From: Clonostachys chloroleuca
Lineage: Eukaryota; Ascomycota; Sordariomycetes; Hypocreales; Bionectriaceae
Reading direction: 5' to 3'
Length of the DNA stretch: 64,000 nucleotides
NCBI GenBank assembly: GCA_037952775.1
Contig: JBANAY010000003.1
Coordinates: forward strand, 21,762,001-21,826,000
A program made the translations under genes and the position numbers. Under the pieces are notes generated by a model. It was not told the DNA's origin. It worked only from the letters and a program-made list of their open reading frames with translations, and made no database searches. Shown here one piece after another: positions 1 to 11,544 of this stretch (position 1 is the first letter of the stretch; every line of letters begins with the position of its first letter).

Positions 1-121
1 GAACAATGCAACTCTATGATTGACTCACACAACCCCTCTTAATCACACATATCTGACTCGTAAGTAATGCCGTGCTTTATAAAAATTGACATTCTTTTAA
101 TGTACGTCAACTCTAAATAGA

Positions 122-1870
122 TTACAGGAGGTAGCGGTATCCCGGTGCCAGATCCCCAAGGTCCTCCTTCTCCTCCTCCGTGAGCCCGTCGTCGCCCGAC
201 CGGCTCTTCTGCCTGTTCTGCAGCATGCACGCGGCCGCGTACGCCACCACCGCGATCATGCTGAGCACGGTGAAAGAGATGCAGATGCTGTAGCCGGGGA
301 TGTACTTGGGCTTGGCGGCGTCGGTGAAGCTGAAGCTGGCGATGATGCCGCCGATGTTGCCGAAGCCGACCTGCCAGGCGGAGCCGATGGAGCGGCGGTG
401 GTGCCCGCCGAGGTTCATGTTGAACCAGCACACGATGATGGGCATGGCCGTGTAGGCGCCCATCGCGACGAGGAAAAGCGCGGCGTACTGGACCGAGGTG
501 TTGTTGTGCACCGCGATGAGGATGGCGAAACCGGCGATGGCGATGCAGATGGCGAAGATGGCGAAGCCGAAGCGGTGGCGCAGCTTGTCGGAGCAGACGG
601 CGATGGTCATGGAGAAGCCAAAGGCCACGGCCCAGGGGGCACGCTGTGCAGCTGGGTCTGGATGGAGTCGTATCCATAGCCTTGGATGATGCCCGGGGCG
701 AAGTACGCATAGCTGTACTGCGGAGGTGTGTTAGTCTCGCATGCCGAAGGTTCTTCGCGTGAAGGGCTAATTGAACTTACAGCAGGGACAATCAGGCCAA
801 AGTACATGAAGCCACCAAGAATGATTTTATAGTCCTTGAAGACGTTCCCGACGTCCTTCCACCCGACGCTGCGGTCGCGTCCAGAAGAGGACTGGCCCTG
901 GTCGATCCGGAGACGGGTGGTGACAAATTCCTTCTCCTCAGGGTTGAGCCATTTGGTCTCCTCAGGGAAGCAGGGCAGGAGGAAGTACAGAGCGACGGCG
1001 ACAACGACAGTGAGACCACCCTCGATGATGAAGATCCACCTCCATCCCTTGTATCCCCGGAGACCGTCCATTTTACCGATCGCGGCAGCAAGCAGGCCTC
1101 CGAAGGCACCGGCCAGGGTGGTGCTGTTGAAGAAGAAGGAGTAGCGTCTCTGGGCCTCGCTGCGTTTGTACCACATTCCGATCAGGTAGAATGCTGCGAC
1201 TTTGTCAGTGGAGGCGACCCGGTTTGCCAATCGCTGCTCGACGTACCTCCTGGGAACATGCCGGTCTCGAAGACGCCGAGGAAGAAACGGGTGGCGAGCA
1301 GGCCGCTGTAGTTCTTGACGAGTCCCTGCAGCAGGGTGACCAGGCCGAAGCCGAACATGTTGAGGGAGAGCCAGACACTATTTTGGTTCATCGGTCAGCA
1401 ATTTGCTCGGGGCGGTAACCAATTGGATGGAGGGTTTGGTGTTCGGCTTACTTTGGACGCAGCTTCTTTAGCAGCAGGTTGGAAGGGATCTCGAAAAGAA
1501 CGTATGGCACGAAAAAGATGACCAGAGCGGTGTTGAATTCCGTCTTCTCGAGCCCGAGCTCCTTCGACAGGCCAAAGACATTGGCATTGGAGATGTTGAC
1601 ACGATCTTTCGCGGCCTGTCAGTATTACACATGTTCCCGACGACTTCCTCATAACGGTATTAAGGACGCGCATAGAAACTCACCCAGAAAGGCCAGCAGG
1701 TACATGATACACAGGAAGGGCACGACGTGGAGATCGATCTTGGCCATGAGGCGGCGCTCGGTGGTGTGCGGCGGGCACTGGACCTCGGCGACGGGAGCAG
1801 CGACAGTCGCGCCGGCAGCCTCCTCGGACTGGACATCGCCGGACGACTTCTCGTTGGGGAAGGCAGACAT
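122..1870 (-). CDS. Dal5-like MFS permease (anion:cation symporter family), one frameshift
   Basis: A plasma-membrane transporter of the allantoate permease family, which takes up small organic anions such as allantoate, nicotinate or other vitamins. Five exons fit: 1870-1684, 1605-1452, 1377-1247, 1193-781 and 717-122. They give about 493 residues, the usual length. Visible family marks are FLDRVNISNAN after TM1, GMFPGAFYLIGMWYKRSEAQ, the HSVPPWA loop, FNMNLGGHHRRSIGSAWQ and the C-terminal GDLAPGYRYLL. The start is the ATG of MSAFPNEKSS; the reading frame upstream of it has only a TTG. Joining exon 5 needs one extra base at the five-G run 635-639 (VPPW needs six C on the coding strand), so as given the gene is frameshifted just after HSVPP. 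Nothing else is damaged, which suggests a sequencing error or a very recent mutation. The exact substrate cannot be told. Confidence 0.88.
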
Positions 1871-4174
1871 GATGGCGAGCAAACAAACAGACGACCGAAA
1901 AACACGCCTCGGGCACGAGAGACGCGAGAGGGGGCTGGAGGGGTTGCGAGGAGGGAGAGGATGTCGCAGAGAAAATCCGGGGAACTAGCAGATTACTGCC
2001 CGAGGCCGCTGACACCCTTTATACCTCCTGCTCGTCGGCTGGACTGGTCCCAGAGCAGAAAGATTTACACTCTCACCTGCGTGCCACATGGGCCGACCAG
2101 CCAAATAACGCTGCCACTATTACTCACTGGCTCCGCAAGTCCATCCAAGCCGGAATCGGGGGCACCAATGAGCATCATGCTGGGGCAACAGATGCCGGGG
2201 GACGAGCTGGGAACCTTGTTTGCCGTGGGCCGTGGGTGATGCCTCCTCGCTGACAGCTTCTTGACTCGAGTCTGGAGCATGGTGAAAGCAGAAGATGCCA
2301 AGACGGGCCGAGGAGCGCGAGCCGCTAGACCAGGAGAGGCCTCGCCCATGGAACTTTTTTCTTCTTCTTTTCCAATGCTTATTCATTCGGCTTTGCTCAG
2401 CGCGACGAACCGGTCCGTCATGTGGCTTGTCTTGCGCTGGAGCAGCTGCTGGAGAATTGGCAGTAGTCCCGCTGGAGCAGCCACTCACAGACGCTGGCCC
2501 AGCGGATGGTGCGCTGGAACCGGGAGGGGCCCTGCTGGCGCCCCGCGCTAAACCCCGCAATCTCCTCACAACCCTGCCCGATGCCCTCAGACGCTCCTCG
2601 GCTTCTGTCAGCTCCCCGACTCTCTCCTCAGGTCATCTTGCCTTCTCCAGGCGGCGACACGAGTTCAGCTAGCCGTGATGTGCTTGGCATATCCCACCTT
2701 CCTAAATATCGCCAGACTCTTTCCCTAGCACGGTCTCAACCTGCGCCGACGCGTCTCAATCCATCCCTAAACGCCCCTAACAAGGGCAAGGAAGAATTTT
2801 TCTGTCAAAGTGGAGAGATTGGCCGACCATCGGACACTTAATTAAACACAACGGGCTTCCCCCACCGACTTGCCACTGCGAATGGGCCTCCGATCATCCC
2901 CGGTCTCCGGCCTTAACATTGAAATGAGACGAGCCGTGGAAGAAACGAGCCTCATGGCGCCTGGAATCTGGCGAATTCCAATATCCACTAGCTTATTTCT
3001 CCAATTTTCTCCAATTCTTCCTGGTCATTGAGTCATGCGTTACTGCCATTTTGGGCTTGGACGACCATGACGCTTGTCCGACCACATCAAGATCGGGTCC
3101 GATGCAAGGAGAGGTGGACGATCCTTGCTGTCTTCTCTCTTCAACATCTAATTCTGGTCTCTCGAGCGACCCTAGTTTGCTCGATTGCAGAGCCTCTTCT
3201 CTGAAAGCCGACTAAGCTCCTGGTAGAGATCCGCGACAGGCCTTCCAACCGCTACTGACCCTTTCCCGTAACGTGGTGGCCATGCTTAGCGCCCGCACCT
3301 GGTCTACTGGCGGTGAGTAATCGTTTTATAGTTTGGCCATCTCCCACTAGAAAACGTATGGCTTTTTGGCCCGTAGTTCCGAGTTCCGAGAAGTTGTTTT
3401 CCCATTCAGCTTGTTTCCGCTCATCACTCTACCACAACTGCCTGACCAGCTTGTCCATGTAACTAAATCAGCCCGTAAAACTGTTAATTGGCGTGTAAAG
3501 AATAACACGTGCTATGTGCTCGTTGATACCAACAGTGACAATATGCGGATGGGTAAACTTCAATGCCAACACCAAACACAAGACGCGCGGTGCGGCCGTT
3601 GTAAAAGAAACATACCCATTACAGACCAAAAGACCAAATACAGCCACAGCAAGCTGTCTCGCCGATTGAAAACAAGTTGACTGGTATGAGAATTATATAA
3701 TTCGGAACAGTGATTATTGTGTTTATTTACTACGCCAGTCCATCGGCTGTTTGCTATATATACTTGAGTTGACCTACTCACTCTTCAAATCTCATTTGTT
3801 TTGTTGGTTACACAGACACGTTTTCGTTTCATAAATTTGGTGTTGAAACGATATACAACAATGATCGCCCTTACTCATCTTCTCATCAATTGAATTTACA
3901 AACTGTGATGACTTGAAACTCAGGAGACTTTTCCAACTTTGCACAACCTGATAGCATATAAAACACGACAGGAAGTTTGACCTCTTGTCATGAATCTTTC
4001 ATAATTCGTCTGAAAGCCGGCAAACGTCACCACGCGTAGAGGCTTGAATCAACGCGTCTCGACGTGCCGAGGCAGACCGCGACATGACTGATGTAGGATG
4101 GGAGTATATGTCTCTGATTCAGAAATACAAAAATTGCGTATCCGCGACTCCCATTCAACTAACTGAAAGCTCTC
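1871..4174. other. Intergenic region, no gene recognised
   Basis: About 2.3 kb between the start of the permease and the 3' end of the beta-glucosidase. The permease promoter and 5' leader lie at its left end. Open frames near 2.0-2.8 kb have no family signature, no good splice continuation and overlap each other in several frames. The part from 3.7 to 4.1 kb is AT-rich and probably contains the glucosidase 3' UTR. Confidence 0.6.
2017..2023 (-). promoter_or_regulatory. Candidate TATA box of the Dal5-like permease
   Basis: TATAAAG on the minus strand lies about 150 bases upstream of the permease ATG, a normal distance for a fungal core promoter. No other evidence. Confidence 0.35.
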
Positions 4175-6417
4175 CTAATCGATCTCGATCACACCGTTGA
4201 GCCTCAGATCCCTGCTGCTTGCTCCGATATTCACTATAATCTTACCCTTGGGGATAGCCCATACTTGATTTTCCGCGTCCCATTCACTAAGATCCCTACG
4301 TAGGAGAGAAAACGCCACTGTCCCTGAGGCATCGGGGTTCAGGAAGACCTTGTCAAAGCCACGTAGCTGCCGAGGTGTATCAGTCGATTCCGGAAGGGTG
4401 ATATATAATTGGGCGACTTCTGCACCAGCGACCTTTCCGATGTTGGCAATCTTGGCAGTGACTTTGGCAACCTCGTCCCAAAGATCCCTCTGACCTCCGG
4501 GGACGACTTCACCGCTGGCGGGACCGCTCCTTGCCTGAGAGCTGATCTGAATGTCGGAGTACTTGAACTCAGTGTATGCTAGTGGGTGAGAGGTTAGCAT
4601 AAGACATTCCATTCACAACTGCTGATGGTCAGCACATACATAGTCCAAACCCAAATTCATGCTCTGGCTCGATTCCTTCTCTATCAAAGTGACGGTAGTC
4701 AATGTAGAGACCCTCACTAAAGTCATCATCTGTAGGCAGGGATTTCGTGTTATAGTCAGCCGCATCCTTCGCAATGGTATACACCAGCTTGCCGCTAGGG
4801 TTCACATCACCCCACACAACATCGACCAGAGCATTGCCACTCTCCTGCGACGGAAGCCCGCCCCAGACGATCGCCTTGACCGAGGGAAGCTCCAGTATGG
4901 GTGCTAGAATGACAGGCCCGACGGCATGTACCACGACGATGACATTCTCGCTGACCTCTGCCACAGCTTGGACGAGGTCGTATCCATTATCATCCGGTTC
5001 CAACGCACTAGACCGATCACGGCCTTCTGTTCCGAAGCTTGTGAGGAAGACAAAGACAATGTCTTTGTCTTTTGCTGCGCTAGCGCCCGCTTCGGGGTCG
5101 TCAGTCTCGCTCTGCGCCACCTCGCCCCCGAAAGTCGCTGCCTTTTCTCTGATGGCATCGATGGGGGCAATGAAGTATGGGTATCGGGCTGCTCCAGAGC
5201 CCCCGCCCATCCCGACCGCGCCGTCGGTGGTGGCCCCGGAGCCAACCACTGCGATACTCTTTGGTGATTTCAAAGGAAGGATGTTGCCTTCATTCTTGAG
5301 TAAGACAGTGCCATCGCGGGCTGTCTTGCGAACGTTCTCGCCGTGGTTACTCTGGACATCGCGGGTAAAGTCAACCGAAGGGTATCCTCCATCTTGCCCT
5401 GTCTTGTAGTATCCAGCGAGGATGCGGAGCGCCATATCCGCTACACGCTCCCTCTTGACTTTTCCACACCGGACGGCGCGCTCCAAGTTCGTACCCCATA
5501 GGTTGCTCGAGCTATTGTAAGCAGATCCGGGCATGGACATATCAAGACCAGAGTTGGCGCTCAGCACAGTGGTATGGTGCGCGCCCCAGTCAGACATGAC
5601 ATATCCGGGGAACCCTAACTCCGTCTTGAGCAGCTTGTTGAGGACATGGTCATTCTCGCATGCCCATACACCATCGAGTTTATTATAGCTACACATAACG
5701 GAGGTGGCTCCGGCACGAACGGCATCGTAGTATGGCCAGAGATAGACCTCATGCATAATTCGATCATCGATGTTACTCGACATTGTAGTGCGGTTAAGCT
5801 CTTGTTCATTTCCAATATAATGCTTGATACAGGCCTGAACGCCAGTTCTTTGCATTTCCTGGATAGTGATGGCAGAATGGACGCCGTTGAGATAGGGATC
5901 AGAGCCCCATGCCTCCCAGTTGCGTCCTGCTTCTGGTATCTTTCCGATCGGGCCAGCCACAGGACCGAGCAGAACCTGGACGCCTAGCGCTTTGGCCTCC
6001 TCGCCGTGGAACTGGGAGCGCTGACGAACGAGCTCCCGGTCCCACGTCGAGGCGGCGTGTATGCTAGGTGTGAAAGCGGTAGCGGCGGTGGCACGGCTCA
6101 CGCCTAGGGGCCCGTCATTCAAGCATAGGGAACGATAGCCGATGGAGTCAACAGGGTAGTTGTTTCCTACGCATGTGCCTCGCCCTTGTCCCGTAGCAAG
6201 GCCAACTTGCTCTGTAATGGAAATTTTGGCAACGGCTGCCCTTGCTTTGACATAGGCCTCATCCCAACTGATTTCCGCTGCTCGTGTGTTAGTGATAAGG
6301 TCGTAGATGGAACGTTAAGAAACATGAAAGAACGCGGATATTGAAAAGAAGGTATCATTTACCTGTCACGAATGGTAGAACTGTGATGGCTACCTCTGTA
6401 AGAAGTGCTTGACGCAT
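4175..6417 (-). CDS. Secreted GH3 beta-glucosidase
   Basis: Releases glucose from the non-reducing end of beta-glucosides and cello-oligosaccharides. Three exons (6417-6363, 6277-4640, 4578-4175) give 698 residues in frame. Exon 1 encodes a hydrophobic N-terminus (MRQALLTEVAITVLPFVTA) that looks like a signal peptide, so extracellular action is likely. The GH3 N-domain shows CLNDGPLGVSR, KHYIGNEQE and the nucleophile Asp at about residue 248 in VMSDWGAHHT. The probable acid/base Glu is near residue 437 in TEGRDR. The C-terminal part has FGFGLSYTEFKYSD, then a fibronectin-III-like domain. The junction restoring FGFGLSYT supports the second intron. The length matches the shorter fungal BGL types rather than the 860-residue Bgl1 type. 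No damage is seen. Exact substrate preference is not predictable. Confidence 0.93.
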
Positions 6418-7803
6418 ATTCAAAGATATGATGCAAAGAATGAGGATAGAGCAGAAACACTAACTTTCTGGTGTGCTACAACACGAAACTATATAAGAAC
6501 CAGCAGAGTACGAGCAAACAGGCCAGTTACTATACAATCTTGGGCTCAGGAAACTCGGTAAGTCGGGTCTTTGTCGTCCTCACGCTATCACAAATTGGGC
6601 CCAACATCTTGATATTGATCAATGGCATGCCAATGCTTTCAACTGCGCTGCGTCGTATTCTTGACTGGACTCTTGTCATTATGAACAATTCTCGGATCCA
6701 AGGGTTATAGTTATGCCGATACAACCATTCTGGTTACATCAGTCACCCGAAGGTGTGGAGAATTGGTGGCTCATGGGCGTGTTGAAGTTGACTGACTTCC
6801 CCGCAAAACTACCCATGCGGCGAGTATCCAAGGCCTCGTGGGTCCTTCTTGGGCCGCTCCTCTGTCATGTGTGCCTAAAATGCCACATGGGTAAATTGAG
6901 CCTGCATCCCCCTCGCTCGGGTGATTAGGGAGGGCCGATTATATTGATGGGGCCATGCGCATATTCGGGCTGTTGTTATAAACGAGAACCTTGAGCATGG
7001 GATGTTGAAAATTGTGTAATCATGACCAATTATTCAGAAGAGTGAACATACAAGAGTGATCGCGGGAAGGGCGAGAAACACGAACCGTTCTCTGGAGTTT
7101 GTTTATGGGCAAATCGACACATGAAGCCTGACTTCGAAGTTAAGTCTCCGGCCTTGACACACAACAATTGGCGCCGTAGCCAGATAGGACAATACTGAAC
7201 GGCGGGGCTCAGATGAATGAAGTATAGAACCAGCTGAATAAGGATGTATTTGTTACTGGGGCCGAAAACCAACGGGACTAAGATGACACAAGTAGAATCA
7301 TGAGTGGTGTGGTGAGCGGTTTCGTCTCAAATAATGATGGCGGTGTGATAGTTCAGGATTCCTAAAGTGCTCGTCCTCCTCTTCTTTTTTTTTGTAGGAT
7401 CGCAGCTAGGATCGCAGCACCTACAGCAAACGAGGTGATTTATCCGCCTTCTTGATGTTGATGTAACAGTGTTTGTTGCCATCATCATTGTTTTTGTCTG
7501 GGAGGAGCAGGGTGCGTTGTACATAACCGATGGTGGGCACGAGATGTTATGCTCACGCAATCGTAGATCAGGGACAATGTTCAAAATAACCAGTATATTT
7601 GAGCATTTTAAAGATAATTATGAATACATCCTTCCATGATGCAGGCCAGGCTGCGTAGGCTCATCATGCAGTGTCAGCTCCACCACAGCCTTCGACTTTT
7701 TTTCTTCGGGAACTCCGATCAATGAAAGATGCCAAATCTTTGATAGAACAAAATCGATAAATATCGATTAGTTCTTTATCTGACCTTGGCGTTGCAGAGG
7801 CAG
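6418..7803. other. Intergenic region, no gene recognised
   Basis: The glucosidase promoter is at the left (a TATATAA-like stretch near 6490). The remainder up to the small secreted-protein gene holds only short unconvincing frames. Confidence 0.55.
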
Positions 7804-8139
7804 TTACTGGCCCTGGGCGGAGTTCGGGGCGCAAGGGCCGCAAGGCACGGCACTCTTGTAGGAGTGCTTGCGGCCATCACTCGCCTTGCCACATGAACCA
7901 TTGCCTCCGAGCTGGAAACTGTGTTATAAAGCAAGGGCAGAAGAAAAAGCGAAAGGTATGGGACTTAAACGCTTGAAGAGATCGCGCTTCTCGATGTATT
8001 CATCGCGGGCGGCGAGATATTCCTCCTCGGCACTTTCGACCAGGGCGCGGCGGGATGGACCAGCATCGGGCCCCTCAAAGTGCGCAGTGACAAAGCTGGA
8101 CAGGGAAAAGACAGAGGCGACGGTCTTGATGAAATGCAT
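7804..8139 (-). CDS. Small secreted cysteine-containing protein with Kex2-type sites
   Basis: Unrecognised small protein, about 89 residues if one intron is spliced (exons about 8139-7971 and 7904-7804; the acceptor is uncertain because CACAG at 7919 is the better site but out of phase). The N-terminus MHFIKTVASVFSLSSFVTA is a clear signal peptide. An acidic/helical stretch follows, then EKRDLFKR, with two Lys-Arg pairs typical of Kex2 processing. The C-terminal 30 or so residues are Gly/Ser-rich with three Cys, two of them in PCGPC, and end at a TAA. A strong pyrimidine tract plus CAG lies immediately before the ATG, suggesting a 5' UTR intron. It could be a secreted peptide, an effector-like protein or an antimicrobial; no homologue is recalled. 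An odd number of Cys leaves one unpaired or points to a slightly different gene model. Confidence 0.55.
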
Positions 8140-8746
8140 TCTGAAAAAAAAGAGAAAGTAAGTTTCAAGTAGATATTAAATGGTGGGATGTCCTAGGAAG
8201 ATGTGAATGGAATGCTGCGAAACTTAATGCTGAAGAAGAATTACCGGGTTGATGGGAAAAGAGAACCATTATATACTTGTTATATACTTGTTCTATTTTA
8301 TTTTGATGTAAGTTGCTTGCCTCATTGCTCTTGAGGATTTCATTACCTTGTTTAACCCGGCACCTAACATCGTAACCTTGTTGTAGCTGGTTCACTTAAT
8401 GTTGGGGTAACGAAAGTGTGGCCCTTTGAATATCACCGGTTCAAGCATGTGATGGACAGAACTGCTACGACCCTACCTCACCAAAGACAACATGAGCTTA
8501 CCACATTACTAATAAGGAGCACTTTAGGTTGCATTAGAGTTGTTTTGATTTCTGTATTTATTTTCCCCGCACAGAGCCTTGTTCTCGATCAGGCGATATG
8601 GAGCAATTATGTTTCACCGAGTGACTCGGTCTCCGAACGCCTCACGCACACCTCCGAAGCATAAGAGACGTTGATGGTGGCAGAGTTATATTTTTCCCTG
8701 GCTTTACATGTGAAATTCCTCTAAATCTTTCTTCGAGGCTCTACTC
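8140..8746. other. Intergenic region
   Basis: Divergent promoter region of the small secreted protein and the HET pseudogene. A short direct duplication (ATATACTTGTT twice, about 8271-8293) is present. No gene seen. Confidence 0.55.
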
Positions 8747-11268
8747 ATGATGGCCGAACAAAGATTTAGACATTCCCACACTCGCCCCAGGGCTCCAGGA
8801 CCGGAGTATCTTACGGTACCAACCCGGAACCCTCTTTTGGACAAGAACGATTTCTATTCGGAAGACGATGAGTATTCTAGGAGTCTGCCAGTAGCTACTT
8901 CAATGAATCCTCGAGTTCGGGCGCCCCTAGTCAACATCCGAAGGAGAACGAGATCTTTCGGAGATGCTGCCGAGCCTAGTGCGCCCATCCCCAACCGTGA
9001 GCATGATTATGAAAGGGAGGCAGGGGAGTCCATCCGGAGCAGCGAATTTTGAGTTCCCTCTCCTCCCAGCATTAGCTGAGGGGATCTGGCCCTTGAGCAA
9101 GTGCATCGAACAGGAGACCTCGGAGAGAAGGGTCGCACCGGACACGGGAAGCGTTTGGGCAGAGCAATCAGCACAATAATGCTAGGATGATTGAAAGATC
9201 GGACCATGTCGTTTTGGAACCAGCTTTCCGGTTGCTGCCGCCTCCAGAACGTCGCCGAAGACTCTCTGATGTTTCCCATTCGCCATGGCCAAACAGATCA
9301 GGCGCTCCCACTCCACAAAGCGATTCGGAGTTCCTACCAAAGTCTTACAGCTAACGAACTGGGGCATTCGAGGAAGATACTTTGACGGGGTTACAGCGCT
9401 GTAAAAGTGATAGAACTCCAAGTTCGCATAGGTCGACCCCAACCTTGGCTGAGAGCGAATGGACTAAACCCCAGCCGATTTTCGAACGTATCAGTACCGG
9501 TTGCTGGATGCCAATTCCATAAGATTGATCAATGTACTTCCAGAGAGGAGAATTATGATCAAGTGCGATATAATTCACGTTTCTCTTGAAGAGCTACCTC
9601 AATATGTGGCCATTTCCTATGCCTGGAGGGATCTAGGAGACACACGCAAAATCGATATCGGAGGCAACTCTATCCCAATTTCAGTCAGCCTTCATGGGGC
9701 TCTCCAAGCTCTTCGTCAAAAAAAAAAAAAAAAAAGAACCCGTGCCGGTGTGGGCGGATGCTTTGTGCATCGACCAAGGGAGCAGAGATGAGCGGATCCA
9801 ACAGATACAGCTTATGCCCGACATCTACTCCAAAGCCGACGCGGTAGCAGTTTGGCTTGGCCCTGAAAGTGATGGCAGCTCAAAGGCCGTGGACTTTCTC
9901 CGCAGATTAACTGACCAAGCTCAATATCCAAAACAAGTCTCCCGGCTCTTGGCATCCGGAATGAGTAACGGTGAACATGCTGGCGTTGTATCTTTATTTA
10001 GCAGAGATTACTGGAGGCGACTATGGGTTGTACAGGAACTACTCAAAGCAAAGAAAGTCACCGTCTACTGCGGGTCTACAGAATTTCCGTGGCCATCATA
10101 TCAGCTCGCATCGAATTTGTTCTCCGAACATCGACATGAGTTGGCCTTCCAGAGCATTCGGATGAACCGCAATCGTTCATCCGTCTCACCAGACCAGTTT
10201 AGTTATGATCAAGTGTTGATTTACCAGGGCCCCGCCAGTCTTCCAGATCTTCGAATTCATATGGGCAATAGAGAGGGAGGATTTCTCGAGATTCTGTGCG
10301 CCTGTCGACGGAAACTTGCCTCAGATCCAAGAGCAAAATATGCGGCATTCTTGGAATCTTGTACAAAGAGGTGCGGAATGAATTTCCTCCCAATTACAAT
10401 CTCTCCATCAAGGATCTATACACACAAGTGGTCGACTTCCTCATCAAGACTACGCAGCGGTTGGATGTCATCTGTAAGGCAGTACATTTTCCTGTTCATA
10501 CCAGCTCTACCGATTTACCTTCATTCATCCCAGACTGGTCACATGCCCCTCAGACAACGTCAATGGGCTATAAGTATAAGTTCTCAGCAGCAGGTTCCAC
10601 GAAGGCCCGCCGCTGTACATTCCTCGATCAGCGCTTGAACGGGTTGGAAATTGAAGCAATTCCGCTTGATTCGATCCAAATTAAAGGCGTTGCAGTTGGC
10701 ACTCTTTGCAACTTGGGAGATTATCTCATGGCTTTTCTACACTGGAGAGCTTTACTCCTGAGTCAATTTGTTCACGAGAAGGATCAATCTATCCGAAAGG
10801 CGGAGCAGGATTTCGCGATGGCAATATGCTTGGAAAAGATCCCATCTAAATATACCCCTTTGCAGTGGTTACGCATATGCTACAGCTTTTTTGCTAACCT
10901 TCTTCAAGAACGGCTACCATACCTTTCTTTGAATTCAACTTTGATGGAATGTCTCGATGCTCGCGTTGATATTGAACCGAATCATAGAAGGGAATACTTG
11001 CAAAAAGCCTTCGGCGATAAGATGATGGGGCGAAGCTTGTGTATTACCGAACAATGGTCGAATTGGAATGGGCTCAGGGTTTATGCAGCCTGGTGATAAG
11101 GTCGTCGTGCCCCTGGGCTGTTCAACTCCCATTCTGTTCAGACCTGATGCGGTCCGTAGCACTTATTGGTTTGTGGGCGATGTTTCCATTACTAGGTACA
11201 TGAATGGGAAAGCTATCGAGCCATGGATGGCGGGAGAGGGAAGTGTCATGAAGTATGTGCTTCAATGA
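8747..11268 (+). pseudogene. Broken HET-domain (heterokaryon incompatibility) gene
   Basis: HET proteins trigger incompatibility cell death in fungi. The HET core is readable but spread over frames: YVAISYAWRDLGD (near 9600), VPVWADALCIDQ with an ER..QI..M.DIYSKA block and VWLGPESDG (from 9740), RDYWRRLWVVQELL (near 10010), a DPRAK block near 10330, then the C-terminal GDKVVVPLGC and YWFVGDVSITRYMNG to the stop at 11268. Frames change after an 18-A run (9718-9735), at a short A run near 10335 and near 11049 (one extra C before the GRIGMGSGFMQPGD block), and again just before YQYRLLDANS near 9490. The low-complexity Arg/Pro-rich N-terminus (from ATG 8747) also changes frame and has an in-frame TAA at 9352-9354. 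With this many independent lesions the gene is dead. A paralogous intact HET gene lies at 18-20.3 kb. Confidence 0.82.
9718..9735. repeat. 18-base poly-A tract inside the HET coding region
   Basis: Eighteen consecutive A between the first HET motif block and the WADALCIDQ block. It encodes a poly-Lys stretch and the frame differs on its two sides. Confidence 0.95.
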
Positions 11269-11544
11269 ATATTGCTTACCGTTTAGGTATGGGTGGGTGA
11301 GGAATCGACGGGAAATGATACTGTTAATTTCCTAAGCTCAGTAGTTTCTTTTAATTTTCTATCTTTTGAATAATATGGGTGAAAGCTGAGGACTGAACAG
11401 GGCATGGAGTTTTGGACTGCCATGTCCGGCTTACTAACTACTGAGTCACCTCCCCCAAATGAACTAAGAAGCGACAATATGCGAAACTTTCCCCTTTTTC
11501 TTGGGTGTTGCTTTTTAACGTGTTAATAATGAGAATGCCAATAT

